Below are positions 57,855 through 64,000 of a stretch of DNA of 64,000 bases, in pieces. How positions within the stretch are numbered: the stretch's first letter is position 1; each line of letters begins with the position of its first letter. Origin of the DNA: Ferribacterium limneticum (lineage in GTDB: Bacteria; Pseudomonadota; Gammaproteobacteria; Burkholderiales; Rhodocyclaceae); contig NZ_CP075189.1 of assembly GCF_020510565.1 (NCBI RefSeq), positions 867,501-931,500 on the forward strand. The letters run 5' to 3'. The notes under the pieces are model-generated. The model had not been told where the DNA came from. It saw only the letters and a program-made list of their open reading frames with translations, and did not search any database. The translations under genes and the position numbers were made by a program.

Positions 57855-58031
57855 ATGAATCAAAAACCGACTACTCAGAATCAGCCAGAAATGGCTTCCT
57901 TGCTGCTTGGCGCTGGCTTTGCTCTGGCGTCGCTGATCATCTTGCCGGCCGTTGCCCAGCGTGTCGGACTCGGTTCGGCCGTGACGATTGCCCTGCGCGG
58001 CGCCTTGATGCGGGCATCGAACCGTTTTTGA
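57855..58031 (+). CDS. Small membrane protein (58 aa)
   Basis: A short frame begins MNQKPTTQNQPEMASLLLG after AGGGAGAACGCC, a good ribosome-binding site. One hydrophobic helix (GAGFALASLIILPAVA) is followed by a basic C-terminus (RVGLGSAVTIALRGALMRAS). A terminator follows. It is not recognised, but the coding signs are good. Confidence 0.65.
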   Translation: MNQKPTTQNQPEMASLLLGAGFALASLIILPAVAQRVGLGSAVTIALRGALMRASNRF

Positions 58032-58059
58032 TCTGATCGTTACCGCCATCGCAACAATG

Positions 58060-58092
58060 CAGGCAGACTTTGGGTCTGCCTTTTGTTTTTCC
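58060..58092 (+). terminator. Terminator after the 58-aa gene
   Basis: AGGCAGAC-TTTG-GGTCTGCCT with the run TTTTGTTTTT. It lies directly before the SCO gene, so that gene may have its own promoter or rely on read-through. Confidence 0.85.
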
Positions 58093-58097
58093 CGATT

Positions 58098-58676
58098 ATG
58101 AAAAAATACTGGTTGATCGGCGTGGCGCTTGGCCTTGCCGTACTGCTCGGTGTGGCGGTGCTGATGCGTGGCGGAACGCCGGCGCGTGATCCAAAGCTGC
58201 CACTCGGCGGCGATTTCGTGTTGCAGTCGGCGAGCGGGCCGGTCGATTCGAAAGCCTTGCGCGGCAAGGTTTTGCTGGTTTACTTCGGCTACACGCATTG
58301 CCCTGATATCTGTCCGGCCTCGCTGGCTGCGGGCGGGCAGGCGCTAAAAGCCTTGAGCGCCGAGGAACGCAGCCGGGTCAGGCTGATCCTGATTTCGGTC
58401 GATCCCGAGCGCGATAGCGTCCAGCATTTGAAGGAATACACCGCTTTCTTCCATCCCGAAATGATCGGCGCGACCGGCACGCCGGAGCAGATTGCCGCCC
58501 TGGCCAAGGCTTTCGGGGCGGGTTACATCAAGTTGCCGACGGCGGCTGATGGCAGCTATGCGGTCGATCACACGACCTCGACCTACGTCGTTGGCCCGGA
58601 CGGGAAATTGGCCGCTGTGCTTGAGCTCGGGGCGACGACCGACAAGGTGGTTGGCGCCGTCAGAAAGCTGCTGTGA
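58098..58676 (+). CDS. SCO1/SenC family copper/thiol protein
   Basis: The 192-aa protein has an N-terminal membrane anchor and a thioredoxin-like domain with the CPDICP copper/thiol motif and a conserved His in VDHTTSTYVV. SCO proteins deliver copper or reduce cysteines during assembly of cytochrome oxidase Cu-A sites. It heads a run of tightly packed redox and metal genes. Confidence 0.9.
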   Translation: MKKYWLIGVALGLAVLLGVAVLMRGGTPARDPKLPLGGDFVLQSASGPVDSKALRGKVLLVYFGYTHCPDICPASLAAGGQALKALSAEERSRVRLILISVDPERDSVQHLKEYTAFFHPEMIGATGTPEQIAALAKAFGAGYIKLPTAADGSYAVDHTTSTYVVGPDGKLAAVLELGATTDKVVGAVRKLL

Positions 58677-59005
58677 TGCGCCCATCGTCTGTGGCACTCA
58701 GCCTGCTGGCGGTTCTGGCCGGCATCTGTCTTTTGATTTTTGGCCTTTTTTTCCGGTTGACCGTGGAAGACGAGCAAAAACTGACCGCCAACCGCGCGCT
58801 GGTCGAAAAACTCGGCCTGACCGATCTGGCGCTATTCACCGAAGCCCGCTACACCCGCCACCCGACCCAGGCCGACCTGCATTCGGCTCTGCAGGATCAC
58901 CCCGGCGCCTTCGACCATTTTCCGAGCGGCTCGCTGCTTCCTCCCCCGGCTATCCTGACCCAATCCCATGCGCATCTGGCTGGAAAAACAACGTCACCTG
59001 ATTGA
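58676..59005 (+). CDS. Small anchored periplasmic protein with embedded repeat
   Basis: The 109-aa protein has one N-terminal hydrophobic segment and a soluble tail (KLGLTDLALFTEARYTRHPTQADLHSAL split). Residues about 19-30 (LLIFGLFFRLTV) are encoded by repeat copy 14. It starts at the SCO stop codon (TGATG) and overlaps the FtsX-like permease by 38 nt, so it is likely translated. Family unknown. Confidence 0.75.
   Translation: MRPSSVALSLLAVLAGICLLIFGLFFRLTVEDEQKLTANRALVEKLGLTDLALFTEARYTRHPTQADLHSALQDHPGAFDHFPSGSLLPPPAILTQSHAHLAGKTTSPD
58731..58766 (-). repeat. Dispersed 36-bp repeat, copy 14 (reverse, inside a gene)
   Basis: On the minus strand it reads CCACGGTCAACCGG, an A run, GGCCAAAAATCAAAA. 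It encodes the end of the membrane anchor of the 109-aa protein. Confidence 0.9.
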
Positions 59006-60101
59006 CTTCACGCTGGCCTCATTGGCCCGGCGCAAGACGAAAAACATCGGCCTGCTGCTGGCCTACACGCTGCTCGTCTTCGTGCTGGCCTCGCTGACGC
59101 TATTCACGCAGGCACTGCGCACGGAGGCGACCTTCGTCCTGGCCGGTTCGCCGGAAGTGATTTTGCAGCGCATGGTGGCCGGCCGGCATGACCTGATCCC
59201 GCCCGGCTACCTCGACAAGATCGGCCGCATCCGCGGCGTGCAGAAAAAGGAAGGCCGACTCTGGGGCTATTACTACGACCCGGTCTTGAACGCCAATTAC
59301 ACCTTCATGGCGCGGCCGGCCGACGAGGTGGCGGACGGCCACATCATGGTCGGCAATGGGCTGGCTCGCGAGCGGGGGCTGGCGCTGCACAACACCGTTT
59401 CCTTCCGTTCCTACTCGGGCAAGCTGTTCACGTTCGAAGTCAGCGGCGTGCTCTCGCCGGATTCCGAACTGCTCTCGGCCGATCTCGTGCTGCTTTCCGA
59501 AAACGATTTCCGCAAGTTCTTCGAATACCCGGCCGGGCATTACACCGACATCGCGCTCTCCGTGGCCAACCCGCAGGAAGTGCGCACCGTGGCCGCCAAG
59601 CTGGCTAGCGCGCTGCCCGATTCCCGCCCGATCCTGCGCGAGGAGGTCCTGCGCACCTACCAGAGCGTTTTCGACTGGCGCGAGGGCATCGTGCTGACGG
59701 TACTGGCCGGCGCCATCCTCGCCTTCGCCATCCTTGCCTGGGAGAAGGCATCCGGGCTGTCGGCCGAGGAAAAGCGCGAAATCGGCATCCTCAAAGCCAT
59801 CGGCTGGGAAACCGGCGACGTCATCCGCATGAAAACCTGGGAGGGCCTGCTCATTTCGCTGACCGCCTTCCTGCTCGGCTTCATCGCCGCCTACGTCCAT
59901 GTCTTCCATTTCGGCGCGGCGGTCTTCGAGCCGGTGCTCAAGGGCTGGTCGGTGCTCTACCCGAAATTCACGCTGGTCCCGGCCGTCGATGGCCTGCAGA
60001 TCGCCACCCTGTTTTTCTTCACGGTGTTTCCCTACACAGCGGCGGTGCTCGTGCCGATCTGGCGGGCGGCGATCACCGACCCGGATTCGGTGATGCGATG
60101 A
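58968..60101 (+). CDS. FtsX/MacB-type ABC transporter permease
   Basis: The 377-aa protein has an N-terminal helix, a periplasmic domain and three C-terminal helices, the FtsX/LolC/MacB permease layout. The cytoplasmic loop contains [20 protein letters not shown], typical of the family. Its ATPase gene overlaps it by 4 nt. Such mechanotransmission-type transporters handle lipoproteins, peptides or metals; the substrate is unknown here. Confidence 0.88.
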   Translation: MRIWLEKQRHLIDFTLASLARRKTKNIGLLLAYTLLVFVLASLTLFTQALRTEATFVLAGSPEVILQRMVAGRHDLIPPGYLDKIGRIRGVQKKEGRLWGYYYDPVLNANYTFMARPADEVADGHIMVGNGLARERGLALHNTVSFRSYSGKLFTFEVSGVLSPDSELLSADLVLLSENDFRKFFEYPAGHYTDIALSVANPQEVRTVAAKLASALPDSRPILREEVLRTYQSVFDWREGIVLTVLAGAILAFAILAWEKASGLSAEEKREIGILKAIGWETGDVIRMKTWEGLLISLTAFLLGFIAAYVHVFHFGAAVFEPVLKGWSVLYPKFTLVPAVDGLQIATLFFFTVFPYTAAVLVPIWRAAITDPDSVMR

Positions 60102-60772
60102 TTGAGTTATCCAATATCAAGAAGGCTTTCAACCAGAGCCAGCCCAACGAATACTGGGCGCTGCACGGCATCGATTTGACGGTCGAAGCCGGCAAAGTCA
60201 CCGCCTTCCGCGGCCCGAGTGGTTCCGGCAAGACCACGCTGCTGACCATCGTCGGCTGCCTGAGCCGGCCGACCAGCGGCCGCGTGCGCTTCAAGGGCGA
60301 GGACATCTCCGGCCTGCCGGAGCGCTTCCTGACCGACATTCGCCGGCAGAGCTTCGGCTTCGTCTTCCAGCAGTTCAACCTGATCAAGGGCCTGTCGGCG
60401 CTCGAAAACGTCATTTTGCCGGCCTTCCCGACCGGCCGGCCACGGGCCGAACTGGTCACGGCAGCGGGCGAGCTCTTCGACCAGCTCAAGCTCGGCCACC
60501 GCAGCGCCGCCAAGGTCGAATGGCTGTCCGGCGGCGAACAGCAGCGCGTCGCCATCGCCCGCGCCCTGATCAACAACCCGGAAGTGATCATCGCCGACGA
60601 GCCGACGGCCAACCTCGATACCGCGCTATCCAAGGAATTCATGGCCATCCTCGAAGGCTTCACGGCGGCTGGCAAGACGGTGCTGCTGACCAGTCACGAC
60701 CCGCTGGTCGTCGAATCGAGCGCCGTGCATCGGGTGGTCGGCATGCGTGACGGCCGCCTCGTGGACGGCTGA
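60098..60772 (+). CDS. ABC transporter ATPase (LolD/MacB-type)
   Basis: The 224-aa ATPase has Walker [12 protein letters not shown], signature [15 protein letters not shown] and Walker [13 protein letters not shown], matching the LolD/MacB group that partners FtsX-type permeases. Its ATG overlaps the permease gene and its stop overlaps the start of the next gene. Confidence 0.92.
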   Translation: MIELSNIKKAFNQSQPNEYWALHGIDLTVEAGKVTAFRGPSGSGKTTLLTIVGCLSRPTSGRVRFKGEDISGLPERFLTDIRRQSFGFVFQQFNLIKGLSALENVILPAFPTGRPRAELVTAAGELFDQLKLGHRSAAKVEWLSGGEQQRVAIARALINNPEVIIADEPTANLDTALSKEFMAILEGFTAAGKTVLLTSHDPLVVESSAVHRVVGMRDGRLVDG

Positions 60773-61779
60773 TGCTCTTCCAGCCCGCCATCATCGCGCT
60801 GCTCATGGCCGCCGGCGTGGCGGTCCTGATGCTGCTCGCCGCTGCGCCCTTCGCCGTACAGGTCATCCGGCACTGGGACATCAACAGCGGTTCGGAGCGG
60901 CAACTGGCGCTGGAGCGCCGCACCTATCTGTTCTCGACGCTGCTGTCCTTCGTCATGCTCGTCCAGTTGGCGGCGCTGCTGCTTTTCGTCTTCAACGCCG
61001 ACCGGTTGTCGGTGATGTTCGTCGGTGCCATGTGCGCGGTCGGTACGCTCAACGTCAATGGCTACGGCTTTCCGTCGCTGATCGCGCAGATGGCCATTTT
61101 TTTCCTGGCCGCCATGTGGCTGGCCATCAATCACGCCGACACCAAGGCCCGCGACTACCCGCTGGTTCGCATCAAGTACGGCCTGCTACTGCTTCTGTTG
61201 CCCATCCTGATCTCCAGTTTCTGGCTGGAACTGCAGTATTTCATGGGCCTCAAGGCCAATGTGATCACGTCGTGCTGCGGCAGCATGTTCTCCGGCGACG
61301 CCAAGACCATCGCCGCCGAAGCCTCGGGCCTCGAACCGTTGCCAGCCATCTGGCTGTTCTACGGCGCGATGACTGCGGTGATTGGCATTGCCTTGTGGCA
61401 TTGGCGGCGCGGCGGGCGGGTCAGCGGTTATCTGCTGGCGCTGACCAGTGCCGGCGGCTTCGTGGCGGCCATTACCGGCGTGTTGTCCTTCATTTCGCTC
61501 TACATCTACGAGCACCCGCACCATCACTGCCCGTTCTGCATCCTCAAGCCAGAATACAACTACCAGGGCTACTGGCTCTATGTCCCGCTGTTTGTCGCCA
61601 CGGCCGCCGGGCTGGGCGCCGGGGCCATGCAGCCGTTTGCCCGGGTGCCGAGTCTGACCAAAATCATCCCTTCCATTTCTCGGCGTTTTTCCGGGTTGAC
61701 CGTGGCAGGCTATATTCTGTTCACGGCGCTGGCTACCTGGTTCGTGCTGACCTCCAACCTGATCCTGATCGAACACTAA
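60772..61779 (+). CDS. Polytopic membrane protein with HHHCPFC and SCCGSM motifs
   Basis: The 335-aa protein has about eight membrane helices. Two Cys-containing motifs stand out: TSCCGSMFSGD and HPHHHCPFCILKPEYN, likely metal or thiol-redox sites. Repeat copy 15 encodes residues about 301-312 just before the last helix. Its position within the ABC/TlpA/P-type ATPase run suggests metal or redox trafficking. The family is not named to my knowledge. Confidence 0.78.
   Translation: MLFQPAIIALLMAAGVAVLMLLAAAPFAVQVIRHWDINSGSERQLALERRTYLFSTLLSFVMLVQLAALLLFVFNADRLSVMFVGAMCAVGTLNVNGYGFPSLIAQMAIFFLAAMWLAINHADTKARDYPLVRIKYGLLLLLLPILISSFWLELQYFMGLKANVITSCCGSMFSGDAKTIAAEASGLEPLPAIWLFYGAMTAVIGIALWHWRRGGRVSGYLLALTSAGGFVAAITGVLSFISLYIYEHPHHHCPFCILKPEYNYQGYWLYVPLFVATAAGLGAGAMQPFARVPSLTKIIPSISRRFSGLTVAGYILFTALATWFVLTSNLILIEH
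61672..61705 (-). repeat. Dispersed repeat, copy 15 (reverse, inside a gene)
   Basis: On the minus strand it reads CCACGGTCAACCCGGAAAAACGCCG then AGAAATGGA. It encodes SISRRFSGLTVA near the C-terminus of the 335-aa membrane protein. Confidence 0.82.
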
Positions 61780-61780
61780 G

Positions 61781-62269
61781 ATGCGTGTTTTTCTTCTGAT
61801 CCTCGCTCTGCTTCTGAGCGCCTGCGGAAATGAGGCAGCCAAGGCCAACATCAACATCGGCAGCATCGCGCCCACCTTCCAGACTTTCCGGGCCGATGGC
61901 GGGGCCGAGCACTTTCCTGCCGCCTATTTCGGCAAGCCGCTGGTCATCCGTTTCTGGGCCGACTGGTGCAAGTATTGCGAAGGCGAAATGAAGGCCATCG
62001 AAACGGTCTACCGGGCCAACCAGGGCAAGCTGCAGGTGCTGGCCATCAACGCCGGGCAGGACAAGGCGACGATCAACGCCTTCATCAAGAAGATCGGCGT
62101 CAGCTACCCGGCGCTGCTTGACGAAAACTCGGCCATCGCCCGCAGCTACGGCGTCGTTGGCCTGCCGACCACCTTCTTCATCGACGGCAAGGGCATCGTG
62201 CGCGGCAAGATCGTCGGCGAGGCCGATGAAGCCACCTTCGCCCGCCACGTGCAGGAATTGCTGAAATGA
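61781..62269 (+). CDS. TlpA-like thioredoxin domain lipoprotein
   Basis: The 162-aa protein starts with a probable lipoprotein signal (MRVFLLILALLLSAC). A thioredoxin fold follows with active site WADWCKYCEGE and cis-Pro segment GLPTTFFID. TlpA-like proteins reduce periplasmic cysteines, for example in oxidase or cytochrome c assembly. It overlaps the next small gene by 4 nt. Confidence 0.9.
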   Translation: MRVFLLILALLLSACGNEAAKANINIGSIAPTFQTFRADGGAEHFPAAYFGKPLVIRFWADWCKYCEGEMKAIETVYRANQGKLQVLAINAGQDKATINAFIKKIGVSYPALLDENSAIARSYGVVGLPTTFFIDGKGIVRGKIVGEADEATFARHVQELLK

Positions 62270-62448
62270 GCGAGAGCCGCGCCTGCGACCTGTGCAGCCT
62301 TGACGTCGGGGTCAAGCCTTTCGTGCTGAACACGCCCGAAAAGCAATACCAGTTTTGTTGCGAGGGGTGCCGGGGGATTTACCAGATGTTGCATGACATC
62401 CAGGAAACGCCGGTTCAGAATGACCCAAATACAGACCAGAAATCCTGA
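62266..62448 (+). CDS. Small metal-binding protein (PF12156-like)
   Basis: The 60-aa protein contains CDLCSLDV and QFCCEGCRGIYQML, the CxxC...CCxGC pattern of the metal-binding domain found at the N-terminus of FixI/CcoI-type copper ATPases. Here the domain stands alone, upstream of a P-type ATPase gene. It could be a cytosolic copper carrier or sensor. Confidence 0.82.
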   Translation: MSESRACDLCSLDVGVKPFVLNTPEKQYQFCCEGCRGIYQMLHDIQETPVQNDPNTDQKS

Positions 62449-62460
62449 AAGGAAACGACC

Positions 62461-62829
62461 ATGATGACCGAAGAAATGATGAAGCAAATGCCGCACATGA
62501 TGAGTCAGGCCGGCCACATGATGAGCAAGCCGGTCACCACCGGCGCGATGATGGCGGGCGCCGGCTTTGCCGCCGGCAAGGGCCTGCTCGGCACGGCCCT
62601 GCTGCGCAATCCGCTGGCCCTGCTGGCCGTTGGTGCAGCGGGTGGCATTGCGGCCGGTTTCCTGCTCTTCAAGTACCAGAAGGAAATCGTCGAAGGCCTG
62701 TCCAAGGCGACCGGCATGGGCAAGGATTTCGCGCTGCACCAGAAGGAAAACCTGAACGACCTGATGGCCGAAGCCCAGGACAAATTCGAGGGCAATCCGC
62801 CGCCGGCCAGCGAAACCCCGGCTGCCTGA
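62461..62829 (+). CDS. Methionine-rich small membrane protein
   Basis: The 122-aa protein begins with a Met-rich segment (MMTEEMMKQMPHMMSQAGHM, continuing MMSKP), followed by a Gly-rich hydrophobic helix region and a helical C-terminus. Met/His clusters of this type can bind Cu(I). It lies within the metal cluster. Function unknown. Confidence 0.75.
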   Translation: MMTEEMMKQMPHMMSQAGHMMSKPVTTGAMMAGAGFAAGKGLLGTALLRNPLALLAVGAAGGIAAGFLLFKYQKEIVEGLSKATGMGKDFALHQKENLNDLMAEAQDKFEGNPPPASETPAA

Positions 62830-62839
62830 CGGAGGCGAC

Positions 62840-63436
62840 ATGACGCAAACCGCCGAACTGGCGCAACGCATCGTCGTCCTGCACCGCGAGCCGGGCTATC
62901 TGCGCCTCGAACTGCCGGCCGAGATTTGCAGCGAAGCCGCAGCGGCCGCCATCGAAGCAGGCATGAAAACCCTGGCCGGCCTGAGCAGCGCTGCGGTCGA
63001 CCGTGGCTGGAAGCGAATTTCCATCCGTTTTGACGCACAGGTGTGCACCACAGCGCAGGTCGCCCGCCATCTGTTCCGCCTGCTGCCCGGCCTGCCGCTT
63101 GACGAAGCACCGGCTGCCGAGCCGGAAGCCGCCCCGTCTATCGACCTGAACAACGGTTTCCAGCCGCTACTCGACAAGCTCAAGGCGATCATCATTCCGG
63201 CCGAGCCGCCGGCCGAAGGCTCGCTGCAGGCCCGCTTCCAGCCGATGGTGGAAAGCGCGCTGACCGAAAAGGCAATCACCAATTTCTTCAACGACATCGT
63301 CGCCTTCTACCTGATCCGCGTCCATTGGGACCTGATCACCAAGCGCTGGCTGCAGAACCCGGTGGCTAACAGCAATGCCTGGCTGACGGTGTTCTACCTC
63401 GTCTTCCTGCTCGTCCGTTATCGCAAGTCCAACTGA
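62840..63436 (+). CDS. HMA-like protein lacking the CxxC motif
   Basis: The 198-aa protein has an N-terminal beta-alpha-beta region (RIVVLHREPGYLRLELP, KRISIRFDAQVCTTAQVA) resembling an HMA fold without the usual CxxC. A proline-rich linker and a helical, partly hydrophobic C-terminus (NAWLTVFYLVFLLVRYRKSN) follow. It sits 4 nt before the P-type ATPase gene and may be its accessory. Confidence 0.7.
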   Translation: MTQTAELAQRIVVLHREPGYLRLELPAEICSEAAAAAIEAGMKTLAGLSSAAVDRGWKRISIRFDAQVCTTAQVARHLFRLLPGLPLDEAPAAEPEAAPSIDLNNGFQPLLDKLKAIIIPAEPPAEGSLQARFQPMVESALTEKAITNFFNDIVAFYLIRVHWDLITKRWLQNPVANSNAWLTVFYLVFLLVRYRKSN

Positions 63437-63440
63437 CCCG

Positions 63441-64000
63441 ATGAAGCATTTCCGGATCGCCCACCGCCTGCGTCGCCGCCTTCGGGTGCTGGCGCCCTCG
63501 CTCGAAAAGGAACAGGAGCGCTGCTACATCCTGGAAATCCTGCTGCGCAAGCATCCGGCCATCAAGGAGGTGCGCATCGTCGCCGACATCGGTTCGCTGG
63601 TCGTCGAATACGACCCGGCGGCCTTGCCGGAAGAGCGACTGCTGGCGACGCTGGACGCCGTGCTCGGCAACCTGATCACCGCGCCCAAGACAGCGCCGGC
63701 CGTCGTCGCGCCGGTCGACGGCCCGGTGCAGGAATGTTCGCTGGCCATCGAAGGCATGAGCTGCGCTTCCTGCGCCCTGCTCATTGAAATGAAGCTCAAG
63801 CGCGACCCGCGCGTGCGCTACGCCTCGGTCAATTTCGCCGCCGAGACGGTGACGGTCAATGGCGTGATCGACCGCGACGACGTGGCCAAGGTGGTCAGCG
63901 CGCTGGGTTATGCAACGCGGCCGATGGACACGCTGGCGCAGCGTCGGCTGATCGTCGAGCGTGAAAAGGAGCGCGTCGAGGAGGCCAAGAAACGCTTCAT
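63441..64000 (+). CDS. Heavy-metal P-type ATPase (5' part, cut by window end)
   Basis: An open frame runs from ATG 63441 to the window edge (186 codons, no stop). The N-terminus has an HMA-like region without CxxC (CYILEILLRKHPAIKEVRIV), followed by a classical HMA domain with GMSCASCALLIE, as in copper-exporting P1B ATPases. The catalytic core lies beyond the window. With SCO and TlpA nearby, export of copper for cuproenzyme assembly is plausible. Confidence 0.82.
   Translation, partial: MKHFRIAHRLRRRLRVLAPSLEKEQERCYILEILLRKHPAIKEVRIVADIGSLVVEYDPAALPEERLLATLDAVLGNLITAPKTAPAVVAPVDGPVQECSLAIEGMSCASCALLIEMKLKRDPRVRYASVNFAAETVTVNGVIDRDDVAKVVSALGYATRPMDTLAQRRLIVEREKERVEEAKKRF

Noticed and set aside
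1..64000. CRISPR array, insertion sequences or prophage genes
   Set aside because: No regularly spaced direct repeats, transposase, integrase or phage structural genes were recognised. The dispersed repeats are too far apart and vary in orientation.

Overview
The window looks like a chromosomal segment of a GC-rich betaproteobacterium, most likely Rhodocyclales of the Dechloromonas/Azonexus type. The order 5S rRNA, SRP RNA, dnaX, ybaB, recR, the petABC-sspAB block, and the later accA-tilS, dapA-bamC and rlmD genes support this. The genus is an inference from gene content; no search was run.

Layout. 1-6.9 kb: end of an rRNA operon, SRP RNA, replication/repair genes (dnaX, ybaB, recR), cytochrome bc1 (petABC) and sspAB. 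6.9-41.3 kb: a large nitrate/nitrite assimilation island. It holds nasA, ybiB, nirBD, nirC, an MFS nitrate transporter (narK type), ABC nitrate uptake (nrtABD), nasT (ANTAR antiterminator), a CbiX-type chelatase, two PP2C-kinase fusion proteins and narXL. Interspersed are accessory genes: a toxin-antitoxin pair, a frameshifted gene, a Tat nitroreductase, an orphan binding protein, a hybrid histidine kinase and several unknowns. 41.3-57.6 kb: mostly housekeeping genes (tRNA-Arg, uup, HDOD proteins, alkA, accA, tilS, dapA, bamC, rlmD, a Bax-inhibitor-1 homologue, tRNA-Ser). 57.8-64 kb: a probable copper/redox trafficking cluster (SCO, FtsX-type ABC transporter, a HHHCPFC membrane protein, TlpA, a PF12156-like metal-binding protein, HMA-like proteins, and a P-type ATPase cut by the window end).

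Regulation of nitrate assimilation can be read from the DNA. Four sigma-54 promoters with near-consensus TGGCA-N6-TTGC spacing lie before nasA, nirB, narK and nrtA. Three of the four transcripts (nirB, narK, nrtA) begin with hexaloop hairpins of the kind bound by ANTAR proteins (A at loop position 1, G at position 4). In the nrtA leader the second hairpin shares bases with a strong intrinsic terminator, so NasT could switch antitermination. The simplest model is NtrC/sigma-54 for nitrogen limitation plus NasT for nitrate.

The most unusual signal is a dispersed element of about 36 bp, with a core close to ACGGTCAACCGG followed by an A-rich imperfect palindrome ending in TGAAA. I count 15 copies, 11 of them between 10.7 and 41.3 kb. 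Several copies are joined to a terminator-like hairpin. Three lie inside coding sequence (nrtB, a 109-aa membrane protein, a 335-aa membrane protein). One supplies the narK start codon.
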